A stretch of 64,000 nt of DNA from Polyodon spathula (GCF_017654505.1 NC_054537.1:70970118-71034117); one strand, 5' to 3'. Positions 26,011 through 38,255 are shown, counted from the first letter of the stretch. Notes: generated by a model from the letters alone, not told the origin. Program-made: numbers and translations.

Positions 26011-27078
26011 CATATATATAGCCAAAAGTTTTGCATCAGCCTAGAATTTTAGGATTGAGACATTATTAATAAAATGTATATGAACATAATTTAGTTATTT
26101 TATTTAGCATCATGCAATCATAGAAACTACTAAATTATCGCTAAAGTCTGCCGGAAACCATAATAGTAGCACTTAGTATTTGCAGTGCATTCCATTGTGT
26201 TTTAAGACTTCCTTAATCGTCTCAGGTATGGACTCAATGAGGCACTGAAGGGTCGAGTTAAACTTCAGATTCCTCCATGCAGCCTTTACACTTGATTCAA
26301 ATTTGTTTCGGTTGCATTGTTAACTGTTGATTTGTTGTCGTATCTGACGCCAAACATCCTCAATAGGATTCATAGCTGTCCCCTTGCTTTGGCAGAAATG
26401 CATCCTCAGATACGGACAGTTTCTGGATGCTTCACCGGTGGGATGGTACACTCTGGCTTGTATCTTTCTCTTTTATGCCTTCGAACTCTTAATCCACCTT
26501 GGCTTCCAAAACAGCTGAAAAGGGACTCGTTAGAGAAATTTACTTTGGTCCAGTCTTTGTGCTTTAAAAGTTCAGAAGATCTCTGATCTTTTTCTTGCTC
26601 AGAAGGAACTTCTTAGTCTGCCAACCTTGACCCCTGACCATTCTCTAAAAGATGCCTTCTCACGGTGCGTGCAGATGCCTTCACTTCAACTTCTTTCCAT
26701 TGCCGCAGTAAGTGGACACTAGGTGGTAATTCAGGCAAGCAGTGCTGACTTTTCGGCATCCAGACCTGGGGCAGCTTTACAGTTTACAGTCGTCTTATAT
26801 ATCTGGATGATCCAGGATACTGTGCTTTGGCTGGCATAACCTCTGTTGGCCATCTGACTGCTAGAGCCTTCTTTATGAAGTGCAGTGATAGCTGAGCGTG
26901 TTTCCGAGGAGATGTGGCTCTTCCCCATGGCCTGTGCTGAAGTTGTATGCAAAAATCATGCTTATATAGTTTTTTTATTTTTTTAATTATTATTATTTAT
27001 TTAATTTTTTAAAATTTTGAAACAACAATTATTTTCTCTAAAATTCTAGGTGATGCAAAACTTTTGGCTATAGCTGTA
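26011..27078 (-). mobile_element. Tc1-like DNA transposon with both terminal repeats, inactive
   Basis: The left end TATAGCCAAAAGTTTTGCAT and the right end (reverse complement TACAGCTATAGCCAAAAG, then TTTTGCATCACCTAG) are terminal inverted repeats extending through CTAGAATTTTAG. A TA dinucleotide at the right end fits Tc1 target use. Between them, minus-strand pieces of a Tc1 transposase are visible. The N-terminal helix-turn-helix region (SSETRSAITALHKEG, QSTVSWII) lies at 26731-26952. Downstream pieces include WTKVNFSNES with its acidic residues, RIWGC-type fragments and a NPIE.VWRQI block near 26340-26370. Frameshifts separate them. At 1068 bp it is shorter than the usual 1.3-1.6 kb, so internal deletions are likely. 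Confidence 0.85.
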
Positions 27079-27550
27079 TCAGTAATTCTTATTAACAGGA
27101 ATCTCAAATGTCAAATGTATGCTTTCAGTTTTTATCGAAGTTACAGTAACAAGGAAATCAAATTTCAATTAAAGTATTACAAATGTAAAGGTACTGTGCA
27201 TTTTATTGAAAATATGGTTGTAAGTTAACTTTTAAAAAGTATACATTTCAAATGAATTGCACTAGAAATCTACATTCTGATCATAGGGATTTTAAGAGTG
27301 TTAGTCATGTTTGTCTGTGACAGTTTGAGACAAGAATATGAATAGGATGTGCAAAATATTTTTAAACCTCTTTCCAGGAATCAGACAAAGCCATTTGGTA
27401 TCATGTTTTGTACTTCTGTTATACATACAATGCTAAAAAGACTTTTCCACAGTCATACTTACTGGGCAGTCGAGATACTTCGGTACGATCTCCTGGGCTG
27501 ACACTTCAATTTAATTATGGGCCAATCTCCCTTGAAGTGGCTCCACTTTG

Positions 27551-28088
27551 TGAAAAACACCAATAGCAGGATCATGAGGTGATACCTGGCCCTGCAGGGT
27601 GATCCTCTGAGCAGGAAAGCATCAATATAGATGTCTTCTCTCGGAAAGGCACAGGGTTGTAGGATTTTCGAATGGACCAGTGGAGGAGGGTGTGTAATAT
27701 GGGCTGCATCCTGTCACTGGATTCCTGAATGCATGCGTGCATTTGTAGGAGAAAGCCAGACATTCCTCTTGTGATGTGCTGCCAGTTTTGTTTACAGGGG
27801 ACCATAGCCAAAGATTGGTTGGCTGTGATTCCTTAACCAGCTGGCGGGTGTGCCCCAGAGGAGCACCTCACTATAAAAGGGAGCTCCCAAACACACCTCT
27901 CTGATTTGAGCCAGGGCATACCAGTCCTTACGTTTGTGAAAGGAAGACATCTACAGTGTGGTGAGCGGCCAAAATGCTTTTTTTTTTTTTTTTTTTTTCT
28001 TTTGTGAGTGCTGCCTGTGAATAAAACTGGGTGCAAAGACAGTGTCTGTTCCCAGCTTTCAGCCGTTGCACCCACACCCACTATCACA
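27551..28088 (+). repeat. Possible LTR with TATA box and poly-A signal
   Basis: A promoter-like CTATAAAAGGGAGCTCCC sits at 27871-27888. A 22-base T run follows at 27977-27998 and AATAAA near 28019. The segment ends ...CACCCACACCCACTATCACA. If it starts at TGAAAAACACC (27551), the flanks CTTTG and CTGTG match at four of five bases. The 5' end is uncertain. The end resembles that of the LTR at 15503-16107, which suggests related families. Confidence 0.4.
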
Positions 28089-28109
28089 CTGTGTTAATAA
28101 TTATTTCCT

Positions 28110-28165
28110 TTTCAAAAGACCAGCTTTCAAGACTGCATGAACCCCTTCATCAGTTGAAAGTGGGT
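28110..28165 (-). repeat. Hammerhead-core-like repeat remnant
   Basis: On the minus strand CTGATGA (28147-28153) is followed by AGGGGTTCATGCAGTCTT and GAAA (28125-28128). This gives the conserved CTGATGA and GAAA boxes of a hammerhead core, but stem II could pair over only about 3 bp. I suggest a decayed Penelope-related repeat. The alternative is coincidence. Confidence 0.35.
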
Positions 28166-28256
28166 TTTACAAGAAAAAGTGCAGAACTAATTAATTAGGA
28201 AGCGTAATAAGAAATTATTTATCCTTCATATTAAAAATTAGACAATTGTCAGCATG

Positions 28257-28348
28257 CCTCACGACACAGGTTAGTACATTCACCCACAATGCCCTATTCA
28301 TCCCTCATGATACAGGCTAGTACACTCACCCACAATGCTCTATTAATT
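28257..28348. repeat. Tandem duplication, period 46 bp
   Basis: Two copies of CCTCA[C/T]GA[C/T]ACAGG followed by TAGTACA and TCACCCACAATGC lie head to tail, starting at 28257 and 28303, with a handful of differences. Confidence 0.9.
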
Positions 28349-29250
28349 CTCAAGTGTTCTTAAAATGACACTTTAGTATGAAAATAGACAGAACATAGTT
28401 AAGTTCTGTTTGATATCTGGTTAGTCGTGAGTTTGCTTTGGATGATTAGCTGAGAGAACTTGCTGTTAGTAGTCTGCATGTGCTTTAGTGTTGCACTGTC
28501 ATTGAAAATGTGTTGTCGCTCTTTGATGCAAGGTTTTAAAGAAGAATTTAAAGTTCCAATACACTCTTGAAGAATTAAACACTTGCTTAGTCTATTTGTC
28601 AGATGTGTGTATATGGGAGATGAAAAATTGGTCACAATAGAGTTCTCTTTGTAATAGAAATCTCCAAATTGAGAGCAATTGACAGAGAGTGGTCTTACTG
28701 GTGGGCTGGTTTATAATAGAGATGGTCACAAGGTTCACTGAACTGTATATACAAAGAGTGAGAATTTAGAAGACAGCTTGTTTGCAATAGTGCTATACAC
28801 CCATTGAGGGAATCTAGAGAAATTGTGCATAGCTCTCAAACCACAGAGGTTAAATTACACTGTTAAACACTTATGTCTTTTGTTATTTTGGATAATGTAG
28901 GCTGCTACATTTGTTGTTTGTGATGTCAGTGGGGAGGGTTTGCTGAACAATTAGTTGTTTTTTTTCATGCCATTATCTATGAGCATCCTGCACTCACTGA
29001 GTGATAAGAATGAACGTGCTATCAATAAGACAAAGATGGACACTGGAGTGGTCCAGGAGGATACAAAGATAACTATATATACACTGATAACACAGTGACA
29101 CCAATACAAAATGGTAATTAAAAATGGGACAAATTTCCCCTTTGTTTTTTCTGATGTTCTACAGTATCTGGGAGATTTTGTTTTTGGAATCTATTTGACC
29201 CAGAATCCTTTATAAAAAACACACAGCCACAGTCTCCTATGGGTCACAAG

Positions 29251-29585
29251 CAGTGGCAGAGGAAGAGGAAGATGGGCCCCTGCTCCCCAAACGTTAATTT
29301 AACCGTTATTTATAAACATCAAACATACCAAATCAAGTGTTCAATATTGAACTATAAGTATCAGAATGTTAGCATGTATGAAACGGTATGTAGTAAGAAC
29401 ATGTTCTACTCGATGACTATATGTTATTTTGCGTACATCGTTACATCCAACACTAAACTATTTTGTAATAATAAACGAATCACTAACGCTACCAGTATTC
29501 TTCCCAATCCTGCCATCACAGAAATTATTACAGAATTCACCATTATCCATAGACATTTGCAGAAATTGTCTCACATATGAAACAG

Positions 29586-29651
<66 letters not shown>

Positions 29652-30064
29652 ATCAGAAATAAAGCATGTTGATTTGCTGTAGTTTATTTTGGTCCCCGCA
29701 GCAGCACCCAACAGCTTCCGTCTAAACTAGAGGATGAATTGTGCACACAGAATATAACTGCAAATGTCTGTGCTGAATAGTACCCCAAAACCTTCCATGA
29801 AGACATCCCTCATACCAGCCTCCGGGGGAAAAAATTTAGGCTAATTAAGACAATAGCGATACCTGTTGAAATGAGGGAGGATACAATCTGAATTACTGGC
29901 ACCGCACACTGGCAGCTACAGTGATATAAATGTGTAACATCTGCAAATACAAATGTGAAGGATATTATCATTGTTAAAAAAAATTAAAAACCCTCTGGGA
30001 GCCCTCTGAGTGTGCAGGCCCGTGTGCAGTTTCACCAGCTTCACCTTCTATTGCTCCTCCACTG
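29251..30064. mobile_element. Non-autonomous hAT element with perfect 8-bp target duplication
   Basis: The left terminus CAGTGGCAGAGGAAGAGG and the reverse complement of the right terminus CAGTGGAGGAGCAATAGAAG are imperfect inverted repeats of hAT type. The 8-bp sequence GTCACAAG lies immediately outside both ends (29243-29250 and 30065-30072) without a mismatch, the size expected for hAT. The 814-bp interior holds an ATT microsatellite and no recognisable transposase. Short reading frames inside show no domain. Confidence 0.85.
29587..29650. repeat. (TTA)n microsatellite inside the hAT element
   Basis: About 21 uninterrupted TTA units. A poly-Leu frame across it is an artefact. Confidence 0.97.
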
Positions 30065-30072
30065 GTCACAAG

Positions 30073-31870
30073 ACTATTGTGTGCACATGATTCCAAATAA
30101 CTAGCAATTAGAGCCTAAGACACTTCCTCATAAAATATTATTTCCAATGCAGTGTAATTTTTTGTTAATCAAAAATCTGATACAAGCATACTGTAATAAT
30201 CTGGGTGGATTTCTTGGTGAACTGGGGGTTTGGGTTTTGTAAGGCTGGTCATCTTTCACATTGGCAGAAAATATAAGCTTTTATTTCCCAGGTAAATCAG
30301 AGACATTAAAAAATGAAAATGACCGAAATGGAGAATCACTAACCTTAGATTTAGAGGTCCTGAACATTATTTAGGAAACAAGAGGTAAAGTAAAAATCAA
30401 GTTGTAAAACTGATTCTTATCAGTGCAGCTGCAGGAAGGACTCCTTGTGCCTTTAGATTTTTTCAGTCCTTTTAGTGCAAAAGGTCAGGAAGTTAGTGGA
30501 TAAGACTAAAATGGGTATTCCTAAAAGAATAAAGCCAGAATGAAGGAGAATAGAGGAGGTAAACACTGAAGGGACTGCTACGTAGCAATCAGTTTACAGG
30601 TAGATGCAATCACCTGGTAATTACTAAGTGGTTAACACAGTCTGACTGCAGTTTGTGCCATTGTTTTCTTTATTATTTTAAGTTCTATAAATGTATTATT
30701 TAAAAAAAAAAAAAAAACTTTATACCATTGATGAAACAAACAACCCCAAGTCCATTACTTGTGTTAATGAATGTGAGATGATGTAGTTCTGAGTGCACTT
30801 GCCTTGTGTTGCTACTTTATGTTATTCAAAATACATTTCCAAAGTGTTGTGCCACTGACCAATTTATAATTGTCAATACACAGAAAATGCCACCTTATTC
30901 TGATATTGAAAGTTGTCATATTCATGAAATTTTAAGACAGTTTTTGTTTCAATAAAGAATAGTTAGAGCATGGTTAAGCATAAGTAAATATTGTAAAATA
31001 CAAAACGGTTTGGTAAAGCATATTTAAAAATATGCTAAACTATGTAAATGCACAGTATAACCATGGGGAAATTGCAAAATTGCTAAAATAAAGCCCTCTG
31101 CCGACTGCTGATTTCATAATTGACCTCAGGCAGAATACCTCGCTACCAATTATGGTAACTTTTGTACAATGTTGGGCAGCAGTCTTTTTTTTTTATTTGT
31201 ACTTGTTTGTTTTCTTTTGGCACTAAAATGATCTCAGGTTTCTTTATTCGAGCCAGGGTAAATATCCCTGCATGTTAAGGTTTACTAAATGGATATATTA
31301 TATCTAGGCATTTAAAATGCATGTGACCTACTGGCCCTGAACATAAAGCTTTTCCGACTGTTGGGGAGGGCTTTTGTGGCAGTGTTTCAACTTTTTTTCG
31401 GGCCAGGAAAGCCAGGAAAAAGTCACAAAATTCCGACAGTATGAGGAATGTTATGCAGAAGAAGCGGGTATCTAATTAACATGCCTCCCATGCAAAAATC
31501 AAAAGGATTGGTATGGTCGTATTGAGTATTTTCCTTCTAAAGTGGTTCCACCTGTTTCAAAGTCCTAATGGAGATGGGAACCTAATTCAATCAGGCCCGT
31601 GCTAAAACTAAAAGGATCTGATCTGGTTGGGGTTACTCTTTGACTACTAATGGTGATAGAGCCCAATGTGCTGCTAGGGATTGCTGTGATATCAGCAGAT
31701 GAAAGGGATAATGTAGCTGACCCCCAGTAGGGAGTTCCAGATGTCGCCAAAGGTATACCCCACGGGTGTATTGTCAAATGGACACCTGTTTGTACCTTAC
31801 AGAAGAGCAAGTGTTACGAAGATATCAAACGGATAAAGCTACGATATTGTATTTATTTGATGAACTTAAA
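30073..31870. other. Unannotated sequence
   Basis: There is a poly-A run at about 30702-30717 and a poly-T run near 31184. Reading frames such as 31565-31810 (minus) have no recognisable domain. Confidence 0.4.
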
Positions 31871-31880
31871 AAATGATTTA

Positions 31881-32369
31881 GAATCAAGCACCCTGAGGGG
31901 TCATGCATTGTCATTACCACTCAAGATAACTGCAGCCTTGTCATTCTTTAGAGACAAGCATCCTGAGAGGTCATGCATTTCCAGGACCCCTCAAGATAAC
32001 TGCAGCCTTGTCATTCTTTAGAGTCAAGCACCCTGAGAGGTCATGCATTACCCGTACCCCTCAAGATAACTACAGCTTTGTCATTCTTTAGAGTCAAGCA
32101 CCCTGAAAGGTCATGCATTACCAAGACACCTCAAGATAACTGCAGCCTTGTCATTCTTTAGAGTCAAGCATCCTGAGAGGTCATGCATTACAAAGACCCC
32201 TCAAGATAACTGCAGCCTTGTCATTCTTTAGAGTCAAGTACCCTGAAAAGTCATGCATTACCCGTACCCCTCAAGATAACTACAGCTTTGTCATTCTTTA
32301 GAGTCAAGCACCCTGAGAGGTCAGCATTACCAGGACCCCTCAAGATAACTGCAGCCTTATAATTCTTTG
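31881..32369. repeat. 70-bp minisatellite, seven copies, 210-bp higher-order period
   Basis: The anchor TCAAGATAAC recurs at 31921, 31991, 32061, 32131, 32201, 32271 and 32340, giving a 70-bp period with one single-base deletion in the last unit. Each unit reads roughly TCAAGCA-CCTGAGAGG-TCATGCATTA-...-TCAAGATAAC-TGCAGCCTTG-TCATTCTTTA. Units 3 and 6 share CCCGTACCCC and TACAGCTTTG, and units 2 and 5 share TCCTGAGAGG. The array is therefore built on a three-unit higher-order repeat. No dyad spacer pattern or cas-like context exists, so it is not a CRISPR. Confidence 0.97.
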
Positions 32370-32884
32370 CCACAGGGTCCTTCCAGACTCCAGCAGGTGG
32401 TATGTCTGGAATCAGTCAGAAGTCCCTGTCTAATTGTTTGTCTCAGGTTAAGACTACAGAAGCAGACTGAGTTGCCATTGCTTTTTTTCCCTAGAATCCT
32501 AGGAGCAGTTGATTTTCACATGTTGCTCTGCATACTCCTGATATGAATACATCAGATTTTTACAATAGAAAAAGATTCCACTCAATGAACATGCAGGTGT
32601 TGTGCAATACCACCTGTCACATTATGAATGTGTGTGCCAAATTCCCTGGATTGAGTCATGGCTCCTTCATTTAGGATAACTCATCACTGAGTAAGTGGTT
32701 TGAAAATCACCCGAATGTCAGTGGTTGGCTCATCGGGGGTAGTGTTTATAGTTTAAAGCCCTGGTTAATGATGGCCATCTTAAATCTTCTCATCTCTGCC
32801 AGGCTACATTCAATTATGGTTTAAATGGTTTTATAATAAATCTGCTCACCAGCACTTTACCTTGCAGTATTGTTATCATAGCTG

Positions 32885-32990
32885 TAGTTTTAGCTGTATT
32901 GCCCCTTCTCTCTGGAACACACTGCCAGGCTGAAATTCAAGACTCTAAATTTTAAATCCACTCTTAAGACACATTTGTTCTTGGCAGCCA
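32885..32990 (+). pseudogene. LINE ORF2 C-terminal scrap
   Basis: The translation contains PFSLWNTLPG and, a few codons on, a NPLLRHI stretch. This resembles the APSLWNSLP...FK..LKTHLF end of L2/CR1-clade LINE proteins. It is short and contains stops. No upstream part is recognisable. Confidence 0.45.
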
Positions 32991-33049
32991 GAATCTGGGG
33001 GGAATGAACTGATTTCCATTTCTTTAGCAAGAAATTCATACAGAAATTT

Positions 33050-33785
33050 GAAGTACCGATTATGGTACTGCACTGCAGCAAACCAGGCATTTCATCTGGT
33101 ACCTGTCGGGTCTGGTGGCATAGGCACTAGAGTGCCATTATTTTGTAACTTCAACCAGGAAGCTGGTCTTCCTTGCACATGCATGATGGAACGTGTATTT
33201 AAAGCAATTCACAAATTTTGTGATTTCTTTGAATGGTTTCTTGAATGCTGATCCAATCAAGTCCATGATATAAGCCAGGCAGGTGATGTGAACTGCATTT
33301 GGGAATACATTGGACAGGACACTTTTGTAGGCTTTGATCATGTACTGTGCGTTGTCTGTGTCTGTAGTTATCACATCATTGAAGTCAATTCCATAATCTT
33401 GCACTATCCCTATAACAGCCTAAGACACTGGTATTTTTTTCTCCAAAAAGTTGCAATCTGCAATCTGCAGACAGTCTGCCCTGCTCATTTGTTTCAAGTG
33501 GAGTAAACAGAATGTAAACCTGCCTTCATCATCAAATATAATTGCAATCTTTTTCCCAGACAACTTTTCCTTATTTATTTTCACTGTCATAGGTGCCTGG
33601 CAGGTATGTGTTTTGAAGTTGATAGCTACCAGGGATGGCCCTTCCATTTGGGACACGTTCCTGAAGAAACTTTCTGACTAAGGGGTGGTCTGTCTGGAAA
33701 GTGGAATGTTGCCACCTGTCATTGTTTTCAACCACTCTTGACAAATCTAAAAACAGATACATTTTATAAAAGTAAAAAAATAAAA
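33050..33785 (-). pseudogene. hAT transposase remnant (CGGBP1-like group)
   Basis: Minus-strand frames read in order: TDHPLVRKFLQERVPNG..IPGSYQL (about 33600-33710), KLSGKKIAIIFDDEGRF (about 33525-33575), QDYGIDFNDVI, DTDNAQYMIKAY, FPNAVHITCLAYIMDLIG and FKKPFKEITKFV (33140-33400). This is the order seen in hAT-derived proteins annotated in fish as CGG-binding-protein-1-like. DTDNA is probably the second catalytic Asp region. A frameshift near 33410-33420 and loss of the N- and C-terminal parts make it non-functional. A weak BED-finger-like segment may lie at about 34150-34230. Confidence 0.7.
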
Positions 33786-33789
33786 CCCC

Positions 33790-35016
33790 AAGCAAACTTG
33801 ATATATACATATGAGAAAAAAAGCTGGGAATAGACACTGATTTTCATCACGTATAGAGGATTTTATTTACACATGCATAATATTTAATTTAGCCTATATT
33901 ATAGTACCCTAACCTTAGTGTCACTGGAAATAATATTACTTACTATGCAAGCCAGTCTCTATTATTTCATTTGTTGAACAGGGGAGGGCTCCGAGTCAAT
34001 CTCTGCTGCCGCTAAGTGACTCATTATTTTAGTTTTTTTGAGTTCTATGCTCCCCCCTCAATTGCACTTACATATTTTGCTACTTTGGATTGAAAGGAAT
34101 GTTTTTTTTCTCAGATATTTTTCTATCTTATCACTGAAAGTCCACAGCAGATAGATATTTGATTCCACGGGAGACAAGCAATTCCGTGGAAAGTTCCGTG
34201 TCTGCAGGATCGCGGAATTCCCCAAGGAGTGGACCATGGTAAAAACATGTGTTTGTGTCCTTTGGTGACATGCTATCTCCTGTGGTTTTCTGTATCACAG
34301 TAGAAATAAATTACGCCATAGTTTTGGCTCAGGTTCCCTGTTGTCTATTGTTTCTCAACATGACTTGAGTTTGCAGTGCACGCCCCACCTGGCTTATTAT
34401 ATTTCCTATTTGTTTTATATCTGAAAAGTGGTACAGAAAATATTTTTTTGGTTTATTTTTAAACTCTAACCTTTACACCATTGTGCATCTTATGTTGGGC
34501 AGTATTCAACAAGATGTTAGCGATGAATTGTGAATTGTTCCTTAAAAGAAAAGATTTTGTGACCATAAAGGGTGCCTTCAGGACTTTGCTAATAGAAGGA
34601 AAATGAAGCATTACCGTTAAGGTGCCCCACACCAGACAAGATTCTTGTGGAGCGACACTAATGAAATCTCAAATGTAACTTGACAAGGCTATTTTTTATA
34701 AACTATATTTTATGTATAGCCATGGACATGTTTCCTCTGAGTAAAACTGCTGTACAGCCAGTGTAGATTACAACAACCTGTGTAGATTTATGTTGGTATA
34801 TTTTTTATATTCAAGCACTAAGGTAAAGAAACAAAGATATATAGAAAAAAGAAGCAAACATATACTGACTCTTTACACAGGCATCCATGTACTAAAAGTG
34901 TTTCACAAGAAACATTGGTACAAACATTTACCACCACTCTAAGCAAATGTTTATAAAGTAAAAAAAAAATGGACTTGAAATATAGCTCAGACTATTTTGA
35001 AATAAAATTATGAATT
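33790..35016. other. Unannotated sequence
   Basis: Apart from the possible BED-finger scrap mentioned for the neighbouring hAT remnant, I see no gene or recognised repeat. Confidence 0.35.
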
Positions 35017-35017
35017 A

Positions 35018-35065
<48 letters not shown>

Positions 35066-35084
35066 TAATAATAATAATAATAAT
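35017..35084. repeat. (AAT)n microsatellite
   Basis: About 22 AAT units with one short interruption. Confidence 0.97.
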
Positions 35085-36600
35085 ACACTTGACTTTAAAT
35101 TCTGCTATTTCCTGGTAGGACATGTGCTTGGATGGAGAGCTATGAATGCTCACTCCCTATCTGTCTCACAACTAATTCCCAAAAAATAGGATTAAATCCT
35201 ATTTTTTTTTCATATCGCTACAGTATCACCAGTCGTGTCGCCTAAGGTATGAAAGGTTCTTATCAAGAGTATAGATTCCATTAATTTTATCACATCGCTG
35301 CACAGAACTGCTTCTTGTATCAGTGTGGCAGCCTTTAGAAGATGTTTTCTGATTGTGATATGTATTGTGAATCATAATTAAAAGCACCACATATCTACTT
35401 GTAGTCCACAGTGTTTTTTATTCATGAATTGATGTGAATTTATAGTACAGTATGTTAATTTAAGTTTTACATTTTAACATCTCGGCAATATGAGTTTATG
35501 CCTTTTTGTAGTGTAAAAGAAGCAAAACAAAATGTCATCATTGCTGTAAATTTTGAACTCTGATTGACTATTTGCTATATGCTTAAAAGTTAGTGAGAAT
35601 ACTTTTGCTCGACTGGGGATCCCTTCACAGGACAAGCCACACAACACCAACAGACAGTTAGATGTATTAGTCATCCACTAAATTGGCTCCAAAAGCACCA
35701 GAGCAGGGATATAAGATCAACAAGTAACTGTACAGTATTGACTAGGCATGTTTTAACTATTATGTCATGTTTACAGTATTTGAGTAAATAAATGAATTAC
35801 CGTGAAGTACTTAGAAATTCAATGTATTGCTTGTTGCTTTGCACTTAGTCATGGTTGTTTTATTTGATGTCTGCTTATCTTTAGACACTCAGCTTTACAT
35901 CATCTGTGGAATAATGTCAGATTATGTAACTCATTTCCCCTGGTATGGAACTATTGGTCTATAATAGGGTACAGATTCTAAAGAGAAAGGCACCCAGGTC
36001 TATTTACAATATTAACAATGGGCTTTCGCATCTCATTCTGCAGTTGTGTATAGCCGACACTAGCGTACCAGCAATGGCATCCCAAGTGTGGTGTTGCTCC
36101 AGTAGAAACTACTTGGCTATACCAATAATGGTGTATCCCACTGGGCACAGATACACAGGCAGAGTGTAAACACAAATAATACAAAAAGGCAAATCAAAGC
36201 ACAGTGGGGTAAAACACAGCAAGAAAACAAAAGTTTCCTGTGATTGGTCCTGCTGCAGGAACCTACACTGACACACCTTAGGGTTTGAAATCACCTGACT
36301 AATTCCTATGCTAAGCTATGACAACACATGGTGGCCACGTAGATAGTAGTTCTTTTATTGCTCAAACCCCAGTTCCACACACGGTGGACGAATGGTTGGT
36401 GTGTCTTCCTCACAGTGCTGTTACCAAACTCTGTCTCATGGACTGTCATGCTCTGGCTCATCAGCCTAGAGGTGTGTCAGTGGCTGCCTTTTATCATGAG
36501 ATGCTCTATTGAGACTCACCCTGGCTGGCCAGGGGTCTGCAGTAATCCAAGCTGACCCAGAATCTCACCCAGAGTGTCTGTCTGGTAATAAGCTTTATAA
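35085..36600. other. Unannotated sequence
   Basis: Short overlapping frames at 35945-36555 have no recognisable domain. The stretch from 36040 to 36600 is less AT-rich and may be an old repeat that I cannot name. Confidence 0.35.
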
Positions 36601-36624
36601 CTATTTACAAAAAAAACTAAAGAA

Positions 36625-36723
36625 AGCACTGCCACATGTCTCTGTTTTGTTTGACTACATTATTGCAACTATTTTACGCCAAGACTTGTCAGGCTGTTCA
36701 AAACACTGCTGCAAGATTTACCT
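36625..36723 (+). pseudogene. LINE reverse-transcriptase scrap interrupted by a transposon
   Basis: In shifting frames the translation gives LHYCNY...QAVQNTAARF, resembling the 'LDYCNSLL....RLQ..QN.AAR' block of L2-type LINE ORF2. It stops exactly where the Tc1-like terminal repeat starts at about 36724, so it looks like the pre-existing target of that insertion. Confidence 0.45.
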
Positions 36724-37070
36724 ATAGCTACGGCCAAAAGTGTTGCATCACCTAGAATTTTAGGATTGAGACATAATTTTTAAATAAAACTGTATATACA
36801 TAATTTAGATCTTTTATTTGATATAATGTAATCAAAGAAACAAAATGATATTGCAACAGTTTACCGGAAGCCATAATAGTAGTACAGTATTTCGAAATAT
36901 CACATTTTTCAATTTCCTTCAGTTTTTGCGAAGTATATGGAAAACTACAAATTGATATGTAATTCAATATGTTAACTTAACATTATTCAGCAGGTTTCAT
37001 TCGATTTTATGAAGCAAAATTTGTTAATTCTGTAGGGTGATGTGGCAAAGCAAGAGCTCTTCCTGCAAAC

Positions 37071-37388
37071 CAGAGGTGTCAGTCTCAGTTCCTGGAGGGC
37101 CGCTGCGTCTTCTGGCTTTCGTTCCACCCAAGCTCTCAATTACTTAATTGGTCTAATTATTTGATTAACTGGACACATTTAACACTTCTCTTCAGGCCTC
37201 AAAATGTTACTTAGGTAGTGGACCTAGAATCAAATGCATTTTTAAAACCATCAACTGCAAAAGAATGAAAAATATTAAATATGACAAATTGAACAAATAA
37301 TTAGATCAATTCTGTTAATTGAGAGCTTAAGTTGGATTGAAAACCAGAAGACCCTGCTGCCTTCGAGGACTGGCGTGTGACACCCCTG
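37071..37388. mobile_element. hAT MITE nested in the LTR
   Basis: The left terminus CAGAGGTGTCAGTCTCAG and the reverse complement of the right terminus CAGGGGTGTCACACGCCAG are inverted repeats. Similarity continues inwards through TCCTGGAGGGC and GAGCTCTCAATTA-type sequence. The flanks CTGCAAAC (37063-37070) and CTGTAAAT (37389-37396) are an 8-bp target duplication with two C/T differences. The other LTR copy shows the uninterrupted site (GGTGTAAATAG). It is 318 bp and non-coding. Confidence 0.9.
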
Positions 37389-37582
37389 CTGTAAATATCG
37401 TGGTGTTTTGTGTGTGTTTTGTAGGTGGTTGGCAGGGATGGGGTTAATTCATTTCTCTGTTGAAAACATGTGAGAATGTGGCTGCTCCTAAAAAGAATGA
37501 TTAGTGCTAATTGGGAGCAGCCACATCACATAAAAGGAGAGTCCAGGGCTCCATTTGGGGAGAGGAGTAGGTGAGTTTTATT

Positions 37583-37683
<101 letters not shown>

Positions 37684-38185
37684 TGAGACAAAAACATTGT
37701 CAATATGAAAAAAGAGAAGTTAGAAAAATGCAACAGCCCAAGATAGGAGAAGCAACTGGGGCAACCTTGTCAAGCATCAAGCAAATAGACACAGTTGGAA
37801 GGGTGCTGGGGCCCAACATTCACACAATTGTTGCTTCTAACGTGGCTTCTTTTTTTGATATGACATTTTTCTGGCTTGATATTTATTGTATTTATAATGT
37901 AAACATTAATTTCTACAATTATTAATTAAAAAAAATGTATTTCTAAATGCAAGTTTTAAATCATTTATTTATTTCTAATAAATTTATTAATTTAATTAAA
38001 TGAGGAGCTACAATTTATCAGAGATCCGCAATTTAGACAAGGAAGCTACGTGACACTCTCGTGTACAATTGCATTTTATGGTATCTACCAAACAGGAAAT
38101 AGAGCATTTCTAGAATTGAGCAGAACCTTAAGGTTTTCAGCAAAAGCTAGTCAGGCATGGATGTAAGCTTAAATGTATGCATTTC

Positions 38186-38255
38186 AACAGTGGCGCAGGG
38201 GGCTAAGGCCATGTGCACTTCAAGGACGTCATGTTGCAAGTTCAAACAATGGCAA
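38186..38255 (+). repeat. tRNA-like segment, SINE head or tRNA pseudogene
   Basis: AGTGGCGCAGGGGGCTAAGG has the form of a tRNA D-arm/A-box. About 45 bases on, TTGCAAGTTCAAAC resembles a B-box/T-arm (consensus GGTTCGANTC). The body after it is AT-rich with no recognised SINE family. Confidence 0.45.

Noticed and set aside
31881..32369. Possible CRISPR-like array
   Set aside because: The entire 70-bp unit repeats, without unique spacers, and the genome is vertebrate. It is a minisatellite.
33138..33404. Functional host gene derived from a hAT transposase
   Set aside because: The frame breaks near 33410-33420, and the N- and C-terminal regions are missing.
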